Positions 7,135 to 14,233 of a DNA stretch of 16,885 nucleotides are shown piece by piece (the stretch's first letter is position 1; each line of letters starts with the position of its first letter). The position numbers were made by a program, and so were the translations under genes. Source of the DNA: an uncultured Christensenellaceae bacterium (GTDB taxonomy: Bacteria; Bacillota; Clostridia; Christensenellales; Pumilibacteraceae); contig CAJUQF010000038.1 of the NCBI GenBank assembly GCA_910588315.1, positions 1 through 16,885 on the forward strand, written 5' to 3'. Under the pieces are notes generated by a model that was not told the DNA's origin, made no database searches, and saw only the letters and a program-made list of their open reading frames with translations.

Positions 7135-8460
7135 TCACAGTTTCGCGCCGATATCTTTCCGATAAAAACAGTCGTCGAACTTTATCTTTGCGATATTGTC
7201 GTACACCTTTTTGCGCGCCGTCGCAAAGTCGTCGGATGCGGCTTGTACGCACAGTACTCTTCCGCCGTTCGTCGCAAGTCCGCCTTGCTCGTCCCGTTTG
7301 ACGCCTGCGAAGTACACGTTTACATCGTTGTCGACTGTATTCAGTCCGGAAATGTTACAACCTTTTTTATACTGCAACGGATATCCGCCACTCGCAAGCA
7401 CCACGTTTATAGACTTTTTGTCCGACCAGCAAATATCGAGTTTATCGAGCGTGCCGTCCGTCGTCGCCTGCATTATTTCGTACAGATCGGATTCGAGCAG
7501 CGGCAGTACGCTCTGCGTTTCGGGATCGCCGAACCGCGCATTGTACTCAAGCACTTTTATATCGCGCTCGCCCGCCACCATAAGTCCGAAGTACAGAACC
7601 CCCGTAAACGGCGAACCTTCTTCTTCGAGCGCTTTAATTGTCGGTTCGACGATATTCTTCGCCGTATATTCGAGCTGTGCGGCGGTGAATATCGGGCAGG
7701 GCGAATATGCGCCCATGCCGCCGGTGTTGAGTCCTTTGTCGCCGTCGAAAGCGCGTTTATGATCGCACGACGTGGGCATAAGCGAGTAATGAACGCCGTC
7801 GGTAAATACGAGCAGGCTGACTTCGTAACCTGTAAGAAATTGTTCGATAACCACTTCGTCGCCGGCGGCGCCGAACTTCTTGCCGCGCATCATATCTTCG
7901 AGTGCGGCGACGGCTTCTTCTTCGTTTTGGCAAATCACGACGCCCTTGCCGAGCGCAAGCCCGTCCGCCTTGACTACGAGCGGATAAGCGCTCTTCTTAA
8001 CGAATTCTTTAGCCGCGTCTATATCGGCAAACGTTCCGTATTCGGCAGTCGGGATCGCGTATTTTTTCATGAAATCTTTGGCGTACGCTTTTGACCATTC
8101 GAGCTTTGCCGCCGCTTTGACTGGTCCGAACGCGCGGTGTCCCGCCGCTTTGAGCTTGTCCACAAGCCCCATGGCAAGCGGATCGTCGGGCGCGACGACG
8201 GTATATTTTATCTCGGCATGACTGTCGACGTACGATACGATCCCGTCGATGTCGGTTGCGGACAGCCCGGTCTCGATAACGCCCATACCGGCATTACCGG
8301 GTGCGCCGTATATATCACCGACGTTTTTACTCGCTCTAAGCTTTTCGACGATGGCGTGTTCTCTGCCGCCGCCGCCTACAACGAGTATGCCGTCTCCGAC
8401 GGTTTTTACCTCGTGAAGATCGACATAGCGTGCCGTCATTTTGATTTTTTGTTCTTTCAT
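7135..8460 (-). CDS. purD: Phosphoribosylamine-glycine ligase (GAR synthetase)
   Basis: Joins glycine to 5-phosphoribosylamine using ATP, step 2 of purine synthesis. It is an ATP-grasp enzyme of 441 residues (family usually about 420-430). An N-terminal GARS domain starts at ILVVGGGGREHAI (residues 25-37). The ATP-grasp core carries YPLVVKADGLALGKGVV, the loop LNTGGMGAYSP, and the metal/ATP-binding signature LEYNARFGDPETQ near residue 305. A C-terminal GARS domain ends with KDIGAKL. The start at 8460 is supported by GGAG 6 nt upstream. It gives about 22 extra residues (MKEQKIKMTARYVDLHEV...) before the Rossmann strand, where most PurD proteins begin. A second in-frame ATG at 8439 lacks a Shine-Dalgarno. 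The gene follows purH after a long repeat-filled gap and precedes purL after 188 bp. Confidence 0.96.
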   Translation of the reverse strand: MKEQKIKMTARYVDLHEVKTVGDGILVVGGGGREHAIVEKLRASKNVGDIYGAPGNAGMGVIETGLSATDIDGIVSYVDSHAEIKYTVVAPDDPLAMGLVDKLKAAGHRAFGPVKAAAKLEWSKAYAKDFMKKYAIPTAEYGTFADIDAAKEFVKKSAYPLVVKADGLALGKGVVICQNEEEAVAALEDMMRGKKFGAAGDEVVIEQFLTGYEVSLLVFTDGVHYSLMPTSCDHKRAFDGDKGLNTGGMGAYSPCPIFTAAQLEYTAKNIVEPTIKALEEEGSPFTGVLYFGLMVAGERDIKVLEYNARFGDPETQSVLPLLESDLYEIMQATTDGTLDKLDICWSDKKSINVVLASGGYPLQYKKGCNISGLNTVDNDVNVYFAGVKRDEQGGLATNGGRVLCVQAASDDFATARKKVYDNIAKIKFDDCFYRKDIGAKL

Positions 8461-8498
8461 TTTTTCTCCGATTTGAAGATGTTCGTATGATACGGCAG

Positions 8499-8584
8499 GA
8501 TTTCTCCGCTCCGTTCGCTTTGCTCACTTCGGTCGAAATGACAATATTGTTTTCATGTCATTTCGAGCGAAGTCGAGAAATCTC
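8499..8584. repeat. Inverted pair of REP-like repeats (copies 2 and 2')
   Basis: A plus-orientation copy at 8499-8543 (GATTTCTCCGCTCC...GGTCGAAATGACA) is followed after 12 nt by an inverted copy at 8556-8583 (TGTCATTTCGAGCGAAGTCG then AGAAATC). The pair can fold into a long hairpin, on DNA or on the operon transcript, 40-125 nt upstream of the purD start. No U-tract follows on the minus strand, so it does not look like a terminator. Such paired REP units are typical of short palindromic elements; these may protect or process the mRNA. Confidence 0.75.
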
Positions 8585-8601
8585 ATAAATTAGTAAAACG
8601 A

Positions 8602-8637
8602 CCGCACCTATTCACTTTTCACCATTACTTAGTGCGG
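8602..8637. repeat. CCGCAC...GTGCGG inverted repeat enclosing a dispersed tract
   Basis: Six-base arms CCGCAC (8602-8607) and GTGCGG (8632-8637) enclose a 24-nt loop. The loop's reverse complement, AAGTAATGGTGAAAAGTGAA, resembles the tract at 6962-7029. Directly after it is the 10-bp palindrome CGGCGCGCCG. It may be another small mobile repeat unit. Confidence 0.4.
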
Positions 8638-8691
8638 CGCGCCGTGGCGTCAGTCTACGGATTACACAACATATTTCATTCGTTATATAAA

Positions 8692-8728
8692 GATTTCTCC
8701 GCTACGCTCACTTCGGTCGAAATGACAA
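8692..8728 (+). repeat. REP-like repeat copy 3
   Basis: GATTTCTCCGCTACGCTCAC then TTCGGTCGAAATGACA, nearly the same as the left arm of the pair at 8499-8543 but lacking its CGTTCGCTTTG segment. It is a solo copy, in the purH-purD gap. Confidence 0.7.
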
Positions 8729-8774
8729 CATGCGGTGGTCGCGCATCAGAATAGTAAAGCATCAATTGCAATAC

Positions 8775-9083
8775 GCGACGACATGAGTGTAACTACGCCT
8801 ACGCAAGAATTGCGATTTGCCTAAGCAATCGCGCGTCAGGCGGGCAACAGTTGGCAAAGCGACGAAGGGAGTGTTTATGACGCCGCATCTCACATAGCAT
8901 ATATATTGTAATACATACCGTTGAGACAAGCCGACGAGCCGACACGACGCGAGCGTATTGCGCCTGAAATTTGTGCGTCAAGCAGGCGCGTCCCTCGAAG
9001 TCGTAGCAGCGCTACGTCGAGCGGGGCGCAACGAACTTAACGTGCAAATTTTAAGCAAGACGCCGCACGAGTGTCGGTAAGGA
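8775..9083. repeat. Unassigned structured repeat region between purH and purD
   Basis: This is about 300 bp without a gene. An imperfect direct-repeat motif, roughly GCGACGA-N3-GAGTGT-N4-ACGCC, starts at 8775 and 8859. Weaker versions start near 8945 and 9059, giving a loose spacing of about 85-115 bp. Between them lie hairpins. One is 8812-8832 (GCGATTTGC, loop CTAA, GCAATCGC; an 8-bp stem with one bulge). The other is a long imperfect hairpin at 8967-9052 with outer arms AAATTTGTGCGTCAAG / CTTAACGTGCAAATTT and inner stem CGTAGC-AGC-GCTACG. No U-tract follows on the minus strand. A 60-codon minus-strand open frame (8799-8981) has no Shine-Dalgarno and is probably not a gene. It could be a composite small mobile element or a structured operon RNA; I do not recognise it. 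Confidence 0.55.
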
Positions 9084-9089
9084 GGCTAA

Positions 9090-10718
9090 TTAATGTTTGA
9101 AATGGCGATCGCCCACAAACACCATCGCAATTCCCGCTTCATCTGCCGCTTTGACGGAATCGGCGTCGCGCAGTGAACCGCCCGGTTGAATGATGGCGGT
9201 TATACCGGCTTCCGCCGCGGCGTGAACACAATCCTCGAACGGGAAGAACGCGTCCGACGCGAGCACGGAGCCTTTGGCTTCTTTGCCGGCATGCTCGATA
9301 GCCTGTTGCGCCGCCCAGATACGGTTGGTCTGGCCCATTCCTATACCGGTCGTCCTGCCGGGCTTACCTATCACTATCGCGTTGGACTTGGTGTGTTTTA
9401 CCACTTTCCAAGCAAAAAGCAATGCGTCGATCTCTTCCTTGGTAGGCATACGTTTTGTGACTACGCCCGTGCCGTAGACGGTCTTGGTCTTGCCGCTTTG
9501 CATAGTCTCTGTCTTGACTTCCGCTTTACGTTCGAAAAGCCCCATGTCCTCGCCGGCAAGCAACGTGTTGTCGTACTGCTGTACCAAAAGCCCGCCGTAC
9601 ACCTTTTTCATGTCGTACGCCGTGTTTTCACGCTGCGCGGTGATATTGTTTATTTTGAGCAAACGAATATTCTTTTTGCTCTTTAAAACTTCGAGCGCAT
9701 CGGCCGTGTAATCGGGCGCCATTACTATCTCGATGAAAATTTTGTTTATCTCTTCCGCGGTAGCTTTATCCACCGTACCGCTTATTGCGAGTATGCCGCC
9801 GAACACGGACACGGGATCGGATTCATACGCCTTTAAGTACGCCTCGTGAATGGTTTTGCCCGTACCCACGCCGCAGGGATTGGCGTGTTTACAGGCGACG
9901 ACCGCAGGCGTAGAGCCGAACTCTTTGAGCAATTCGAGCGCGCCGTTCGCGTCGTTTATGTTGTTATAGGAAAGTTCTTTGCCCCAAAGCTGTTCCGCCG
10001 CGGTAAGCGCGCCGACGCGAGCGGTCTGTTCTTTATAGAATACCGCAGACTGCTGGGGATTCTCGCCGTAACGCAATTCCTGCGCTTTATCGTACGCGAA
10101 CGTTATATGCTCGGGATATTCGATGCCGAGAATGCGCTGCATATACGAGCTGATAAGCGAATCGTACGCCGCCGTGTGACGGTATACTTTATACGAAAGC
10201 GACAGACGGAACGTAAGATCGTCCGTGCCGTTTTCTATTCTTTCAAGCACTTCGGAGTAGTCGCTCGGCTCGCAAACGACCAATACGCCGGGATAGTTCT
10301 TTGCGGCGCTTCTGAGCATCGTCGGTCCGCCGATATCGATGTTTTCTATCGCCTCTTCCAGCGTGACGCCCGGCTTTTCTATCGTCTGCTTGAACGGATA
10401 AAGATTGACCGCCACAAGGTCGATCGTGCCGTATCCCATTTCGCCGAGACTCGCCATATGCTCGGGCACGTCGCGCCGTGCCAAAAGACCGGCATGCACT
10501 GCGGGATGCAAAGTCTTGACCCTGCCGTCGAGACATTCGCGAAAGCCCGTTACGTCCGAAATGGATATGGCTTTTATGCCGTTATCCTTTAACGTTTTGA
10601 GCGTACCGCCCGTAGATACGATCTCGAACCCGAGCTTTTCGAGTTTCTTACAAAAATCCACTATTCCCGTTTTGTCGCTTACGCTTACGAGCGCGCGACG
10701 TTTTGCTGTCTTTGCCAT
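9090..10718 (-). CDS. purH: Bifunctional AICAR transformylase / IMP cyclohydrolase
   Basis: Carries out the last two steps of IMP synthesis: formylation of AICAR by 10-formyl-THF, then ring closure. It has 542 residues, slightly longer than the usual 510-530. The N-terminal MGS-like cyclohydrolase domain (residues about 8-200) shows VSDKTG, STGGT, DGRVKTLHP and INIDIGGPTM-like sequence (NIDIGGPTMLRSAAKN). The C-terminal transformylase domain starts near LRYGENPQQ (about 214) and has the catalytic Lys-His pair in CKHANPCGVG near residue 277. It also has SNAIVIGK, TTGIGMGQTNR and the C-terminal IIQPGGSLRDAD. All key motifs are intact. The ATG at 10718 has GGGAG about 6 nt upstream. It is preceded by the small unknown gene after 67 bp, where a short GCGGC-ATGC-GCCGC hairpin without a U-tract lies, and followed by the unusual purH-purD gap. 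Confidence 0.97.
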   Translation of the reverse strand: MAKTAKRRALVSVSDKTGIVDFCKKLEKLGFEIVSTGGTLKTLKDNGIKAISISDVTGFRECLDGRVKTLHPAVHAGLLARRDVPEHMASLGEMGYGTIDLVAVNLYPFKQTIEKPGVTLEEAIENIDIGGPTMLRSAAKNYPGVLVVCEPSDYSEVLERIENGTDDLTFRLSLSYKVYRHTAAYDSLISSYMQRILGIEYPEHITFAYDKAQELRYGENPQQSAVFYKEQTARVGALTAAEQLWGKELSYNNINDANGALELLKEFGSTPAVVACKHANPCGVGTGKTIHEAYLKAYESDPVSVFGGILAISGTVDKATAEEINKIFIEIVMAPDYTADALEVLKSKKNIRLLKINNITAQRENTAYDMKKVYGGLLVQQYDNTLLAGEDMGLFERKAEVKTETMQSGKTKTVYGTGVVTKRMPTKEEIDALLFAWKVVKHTKSNAIVIGKPGRTTGIGMGQTNRIWAAQQAIEHAGKEAKGSVLASDAFFPFEDCVHAAAEAGITAIIQPGGSLRDADSVKAADEAGIAMVFVGDRHFKH

Positions 10719-10785
10719 GATATCTCCCGTAAAATTTTAATGCTTGTTTTTTTGTCGCGGCGCATGCCGCATATCGGTGTTATCT

Positions 10786-11085
10786 TCACTCAGCGAGCAG
10801 TTTGAAATACTCGACGACGTTCTTGCCACCCTTGACTTTGAGCGCGTATTCCGTACCGCTGTGCGTAAAACGGATGCTCTTACCGAACAACCCGCCTTTT
10901 ATGCTCAAACGTTCGATCTTGTCTATCGAATCGGAAAAGATTTTTTCGAGCGCGGCGGTCGCGAGCGTTATAACGTCGCCGTTAACGCAAAGATATTGCG
11001 TTTCGCCTCGGGATACGACTTCAGCCGCAACGCCTGCCTCGTCGGCATAACCGAGTTCTATAAGTTTATTTAAAATTTCGCCCAT
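10786..11085 (-). CDS. Unknown 99-aa protein inside the purine operon
   Basis: The ATG at 11085 overlaps the purN stop (TAATG) and has AAGGAG 8 nt upstream, inside purN. Translational coupling to purN is therefore likely and the gene is very probably real. A GTG three codons earlier (11094) is less likely because it overlaps the Shine-Dalgarno. The product is soluble with no signal. It starts with a short helix (GEILNKLIELGYADEAG), then strand-like segments (TQYLCVNGDVITLAT, IERLSIKGGLFGKSIRF, TEYALKVKGG), and ends in a helix (NVVEYFKLLAE). Beta strands followed by a terminal helix resemble small PH-like domains, but this is inference. I recognise no known purine enzyme in it. It may be a regulator, chaperone or assembly factor for neighbouring Pur proteins, or simply a passenger. 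Confidence 0.8.
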   Translation of the reverse strand: MGEILNKLIELGYADEAGVAAEVVSRGETQYLCVNGDVITLATAALEKIFSDSIDKIERLSIKGGLFGKSIRFTHSGTEYALKVKGGKNVVEYFKLLAE

Positions 11086-11675
11086 TACTCGCACTCCTTA
11101 CAAAGTTTCGCTACCGCCTCGACGAGCAAGTCGTGTTCGATATTATCGAGTATACGCTTTTGCAGACTCTCCGGCGTATCGGTGGGAAGAACGTCGAGCG
11201 AACGCTGCATGATTATCTCGCCGGTATCTATACCGCCGTCCGAATAATGCACCGTCGCGCCGCTCTTTTTCTCGCCCGCCGCTATCACCGCCTCGTGAAC
11301 GTGTATACCGTACATACCTTTGCCGCCGAACTTGGGCAAAAGCGCCGGATGGATATTTATTATCCTGTGTTTGTACCCGTTTATGAGCGGCGCCGTGAGA
11401 ATACCCAAATACCCCGCAAGCACGATGAGATCGACTTTGTATCTGTCGAAGATCTCTTTGACGGACTCGTCGCGTTTAACGTCGCTCTCGAAATCGGCTT
11501 TGCGCCTGACGTAACAATCTATGCCGGCGCGTTTCGCACGTTCGATCCCGTATGCTGCGTCGTTACTCGACACCGCGACTACTATCTTACCGTCGAACGC
11601 ACCGTTCTTTTCGCCGTCGATGAGCGCCTGAAAATTCGTGCCGCCGCCCGACAGCATTACCGCGATCCGTTTCAA
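11085..11675 (-). CDS. purN: Phosphoribosylglycinamide formyltransferase (GAR transformylase)
   Basis: Transfers the formyl group of 10-formyl-THF to GAR, step 3 of purine synthesis. It has 196 residues, normal for PurN. The start is taken as the TTG at 11675, which overlaps the purM stop by 4 nt (CTTTGA) and gives MKRIAVMLSGGGTN, the usual PurN N-terminus. The longer open frame extending to 11900 lies in purM in another frame and is not used. Motifs: substrate-phosphate loop SGGGTN (9-14); the catalytic triad from INIHP (Asn107, His109) and GGIDTGEII (Asp150); and LPKFGGKGMYG between them. Only a weak GAGGG precedes the start, so translation probably depends on coupling to purM. Its stop overlaps the next ATG. 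Confidence 0.95.
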   Translation of the reverse strand: MKRIAVMLSGGGTNFQALIDGEKNGAFDGKIVVAVSSNDAAYGIERAKRAGIDCYVRRKADFESDVKRDESVKEIFDRYKVDLIVLAGYLGILTAPLINGYKHRIINIHPALLPKFGGKGMYGIHVHEAVIAAGEKKSGATVHYSDGGIDTGEIIMQRSLDVLPTDTPESLQKRILDNIEHDLLVEAVAKLCKECE

Positions 11676-12697
11676 AGTATCACGCCCTCGCCGGCAACGG
11701 TTTCGCCGATGATATACGCTTTTTCGCCGAGCGCGGTTGCCGCCTTTACAAAAGCGTCCGCGTCGTCCGGTTTGATTGCGGCGACCATGCCGATACCCAT
11801 ATTGAACGTATTGTAAAGTTCCTTGTTTTCCAATCCCGACTTTTCCGCAAGCAGCGAGAAAATGTCCGGACGCGGGAACGATCTTACATCCACTCTGCAA
11901 CCTACGCCCTTAGGGAAAATACGCGGAATGTTTTCGATAAATCCGCCGCCGGTGATGTTTGCAAGACCCAAAATTTCGAACTTGTCAGCAAGCGCCAAAA
12001 CGCTCTTAACATACAAATGCGTGGGCGTAAGCACGATATCGAGCAAAGACTTTCCGAGCGATCTGTCTTTATCGAGCGCCTCGACGTCCTCGCCGAGAAG
12101 TTTGCGCACGAGCGAAAATCCGTTGGAATGAAGTCCGCTTGACGCAAGCCCAACGAGCGCGCAACCGGGTTTGATGCCGCTGCCGTTGATTATCTTATCG
12201 CGCTTTACGAGTCCGACGGAGAACCCCGCAAGGTCGTATTCGCCGTCGCCGTACATGGACGGCATTTCCGCCGTCTCGCCGCCGACGAGCGCGCAGCCCG
12301 ACTGCTTGCACCCGTCCGCTACGCCCTTGACGATATCCGCCACCACGTCAGGATCTATCCTGCCCGTCGCTATGTAATCCAAAAACAACAGCGGCTTTGC
12401 GCCCTGACAAACTATATCGTTTACGCACATCGCCACGCAGTCTATACCGACGGTATCGTTCTTGCCCGATAAAAACGCATACTTGAGTTTTGTCCCCACA
12501 CCGTCCGTACCGGCAACAAGCACGTCGCCGTTTTCGCCGTCGAGCGAATAGAATCCGCCGAACGATCCGAGACCTTGCAATACGTTTTTGTTAAACGTGC
12601 TTGCGGCGTGCGCTTTGATCTTTGCAACCGACTCGTATCCGCGGTTTACGTCCACGCCCGCGTCGGCATAAGTGATCTTATTTTTATTGTTATCCAT
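11672..12697 (-). CDS. purM: Phosphoribosylformylglycinamidine cyclo-ligase (AIR synthetase)
   Basis: Closes FGAM to AIR with ATP, step 5 of purine synthesis. It has 341 residues, the standard length. The N-terminal half carries YADAGVDVNRG, VAGTDGVGTK (residues 61-70), CVNDIVCQGA (91-100), LDYIATG (106-112) and LVGGETAEMP (137-146), all conserved in the PurM family. The C-terminal half shows GLASSGLHSNGFSLVR and ANITGGGFIENIPR. It is complete, with no missing motif. The ATG at 12697 has AGGA about 9 nt upstream. Its end overlaps purN by 4 nt. The 78-bp spacer upstream, toward purC, is where purF normally sits in clostridial operons, but only a stem-loop is there. Confidence 0.97.
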   Translation of the reverse strand: MDNNKNKITYADAGVDVNRGYESVAKIKAHAASTFNKNVLQGLGSFGGFYSLDGENGDVLVAGTDGVGTKLKYAFLSGKNDTVGIDCVAMCVNDIVCQGAKPLLFLDYIATGRIDPDVVADIVKGVADGCKQSGCALVGGETAEMPSMYGDGEYDLAGFSVGLVKRDKIINGSGIKPGCALVGLASSGLHSNGFSLVRKLLGEDVEALDKDRSLGKSLLDIVLTPTHLYVKSVLALADKFEILGLANITGGGFIENIPRIFPKGVGCRVDVRSFPRPDIFSLLAEKSGLENKELYNTFNMGIGMVAAIKPDDADAFVKAATALGEKAYIIGETVAGEGVIL

Positions 12698-12721
12698 AGT
12701 TATCCGTCCTGTTTCAATGCA

Positions 12722-12753
12722 TAAGGCGCGCCGTTGAACCGCGGTACGCCTTA
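12722..12753 (-). other. Intercistronic stem-loop between purC and purM
   Basis: On the minus strand, TAAGGCG-TA-CCG, a loop, CGG-CG-CGCCTTA form a stable stem-loop in the 78-bp purC-purM spacer. No U-tract follows, so it is not a standard terminator. It could be an mRNA processing or stabilising element. Confidence 0.45.
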
Positions 12754-12775
12754 AAAATGTATGTATATGTGTATA

Positions 12776-13492
12776 CTACTCTTTCAATCCTATACGGCGC
12801 ATCATTTCGTGATATGCGCCTTCCACGCCGCCCATGTCTCTGCGGAAACGGTCTTTGTCGAGTTTTTCTTTCGTCTTGCTGTCCCAGAATCTGCACGTAT
12901 CCGGACTGATCTCGTCGGCAAGGATTATCTTGCCCTTGTATCTTCCGAACTCTATTTTGAAGTCGACAAGATCTACGCCCACGCCGGCAAAGAACGCTTT
13001 GAGTACGTCGTTGACTTTGCGCGCGATTTTTTCGATGGCGTCAAGTTCTTCTTTAGTCGCCCAGCCGAACGCGAGCGCGTGATCGGCATTTATCATGGGA
13101 TCGCCGAGTTCGTCCGATTTATAGTACAGCTCGAGTACGGGCATTGACGGTATGGTACCCTCGGGCAGTCCCGTACGCTTGGAAAGCGAGCCGGCGACGA
13201 CGTTGCGCATAATGACTTCGAGCGGAACGATCTCGACATGCTTTACGAGCGTGCGACGTTCGGAAAGCTCTTCAACGACGTGCGTTTCTATACCTTCTTT
13301 TTCGAGCATGCCCATAAGGTAATTGCTCATGCGGTTGTTGATAACGCCCTTACCGACTATCGTGCCTTTTTTAAGCCCGTTGAACGCCGTCGCATCATCC
13401 TTGTAGTCGACGATAACAAGATCGGGATCGCTCGTCGCGTATACCTTTTTCGCCTTGCCCTCGTAAAGCTGTTCTTTCTGTTCGACTTGCAT
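12776..13492 (-). CDS. purC: SAICAR synthetase
   Basis: Joins CAIR and aspartate with ATP to give SAICAR, step 7 of purine synthesis. It has 238 residues, as expected. The start is the ATG at 13492, which has AAGGAG 7 nt upstream. The frame is open to a GTG at 13522, but that would add ten residues across the Shine-Dalgarno. Motifs: the phosphate loop YEGKAKKVY (10-18), the family signature EVIMRNVVAGSL (92-103), LVDFKIEFG (175-183) and the metal-binding LADEISPDTCRFW (191-203). It is complete and typical. It lies second in the operon, 60 bp after purE. Confidence 0.97.
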   Translation of the reverse strand: MQVEQKEQLYEGKAKKVYATSDPDLVIVDYKDDATAFNGLKKGTIVGKGVINNRMSNYLMGMLEKEGIETHVVEELSERRTLVKHVEIVPLEVIMRNVVAGSLSKRTGLPEGTIPSMPVLELYYKSDELGDPMINADHALAFGWATKEELDAIEKIARKVNDVLKAFFAGVGVDLVDFKIEFGRYKGKIILADEISPDTCRFWDSKTKEKLDKDRFRRDMGGVEGAYHEMMRRIGLKE

Positions 13493-13552
13493 ATTTGTTC
13501 TCCTTGAGAAGTTACGCGACACGCATATCCGCGCATCGGTCGTCTTGTCATA

Positions 13553-14047
13553 CTATTTACTGTACTTTTCGCACAACTGAGCGTCGTCCGCGAGCGTCTT
13601 ACTGCGCATATCCGCAACGTACTTTTCGTACTCTGCGGTGAGCTTATCGTCGTCTGCCGCAAGCATTCTCACGCACAAAAGCGCCGCATTTGCCGCCGCA
13701 TTGACGCCCACAACCGCGACGGGTATGCCGCTCGGCATGGGCAGGATGGAAAGCACGCTGTCCAGCCCGTCGAGAAACGACGTGGAAACGGGCAGAGCAA
13801 CGACCGGCAGCGTAGTCGCCGCGGCGAGTACTCCGCCGAGATGCGCGGCTTTGCCGGCTACCGCTATTATCGCGCCGTAACCGTTTTGTCGCGCGGTATG
13901 CGCAAACTCCGCCGCCTCGTCCGGCGTACGGTGCGCGGATAGCACTCTTAGCGTATACTTAACGCCGAAACCGTCCAAAGTTTCGAGCGCGGGCTTTGCC
14001 TTGTCGAAGTCCGACTTCGATCCCATTACTATCGCTACTTTTCGCAT
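13553..14047 (-). CDS. purE: 5-(carboxyamino)imidazole ribonucleotide mutase, class I PurE
   Basis: First gene of the operon; forms CAIR, step 6. At 164 residues it is the normal PurE size. Motifs: GSKSD (9-13), SAHRTP (37-42, with the catalytic His), AGKAAHLGG (64-72) and MPSGIPV (104-110). The SAHRTP and AAHL sequences place it with class I (N5-CAIR mutase) rather than class II AIR carboxylases, which read SAHKT and lack AAHL. The usual AAHLPG is AAHLGG here. Class I enzymes normally work with PurK, which is not in the window. The ATG at 14047 has GGAGG about 10 nt upstream. Transcription comes from the promoter at 14087-14115. Confidence 0.96.
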   Translation of the reverse strand: MRKVAIVMGSKSDFDKAKPALETLDGFGVKYTLRVLSAHRTPDEAAEFAHTARQNGYGAIIAVAGKAAHLGGVLAAATTLPVVALPVSTSFLDGLDSVLSILPMPSGIPVAVVGVNAAANAALLCVRMLAADDDKLTAEYEKYVADMRSKTLADDAQLCEKYSK

Positions 14048-14086
14048 GTGCCGTCAACCTCCGACTCGTCGAAACAATTCACGTTT

Positions 14087-14115
14087 ATTGTAATACAATA
14101 CATATAAAATGTCAA
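14087..14115 (-). promoter_or_regulatory. Promoter of the purine operon
   Basis: On the minus strand, TTGACA (14110-14115), a 17-bp spacer and TACAAT (14087-14092; one base from TATAAT). The expected start is near 14080, leaving a leader of only about 33 nt, too short for a purine or ZTP riboswitch. One CCGAAC, a half of the PurR box known from Bacillus, lies upstream at 14151-14156, but no partner box is seen. Regulation is therefore more likely by a repressor than by an RNA leader; this is inference. Confidence 0.82.
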
Positions 14116-14175
14116 TCAATTTAGCAGTTAACAACGACTTAATCACAATTCCGAACCCATAATCGGCAAAAGCTC

Positions 14176-14204
14176 TTGACTAAAAACAAAGTTTGCTATA
14201 TAAT
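14176..14204 (+). promoter_or_regulatory. Promoter of the phosphatase-kinase operon
   Basis: TTGACT (14176-14181; one mismatch), a 17-bp spacer and a perfect TATAAT (14199-14204). It diverges from the purine promoter, with 60 bp between the two -35 boxes. The start is expected near 14211. Confidence 0.85.
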
Positions 14205-14218
14205 GATATAGGTTCATA

Positions 14219-14233
14219 ATCCCGTATCGGGAT
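14219..14233. promoter_or_regulatory. Operator-like inverted repeat at the start of the PP2C transcript
   Basis: Perfect ATCCCG-TAT-CGGGAT, 15 bp, centred about 15 nt after the predicted start. Its place and symmetry suit a repressor site. It could also be a small mRNA hairpin before the GGAG ribosome-binding site. No regulator gene is next to it. Confidence 0.5.

Noticed and set aside
7060..8728. Possible CRISPR array from recurring GATTTCTC...GAAATGACA units
   Set aside because: Copies are irregularly spaced, in both orientations and found across genes; no regular spacers and no cas genes.
8799..8981. 60-codon minus-strand frame in the purH-purD gap
   Set aside because: No Shine-Dalgarno, and it runs through repeats and hairpins; better explained as part of the structured repeat region.
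9094..9177. Plus-strand AAGGAGG followed by an ATG (short 27-codon frame) at the 3' end of purH
   Set aside because: The Shine-Dalgarno match is good, but the frame is short, antisense to purH and has no promoter; probably chance.
11676..11900. N-terminal extension of purN up to 11900
   Set aside because: It overlaps purM in another frame and has no family similarity; the TTG at 11675 gives the standard PurN start.
14048..14086. Possible purine or ZTP riboswitch before purE
   Set aside because: The leader after the predicted start is only about 33 nt and has none of the conserved riboswitch sequence.
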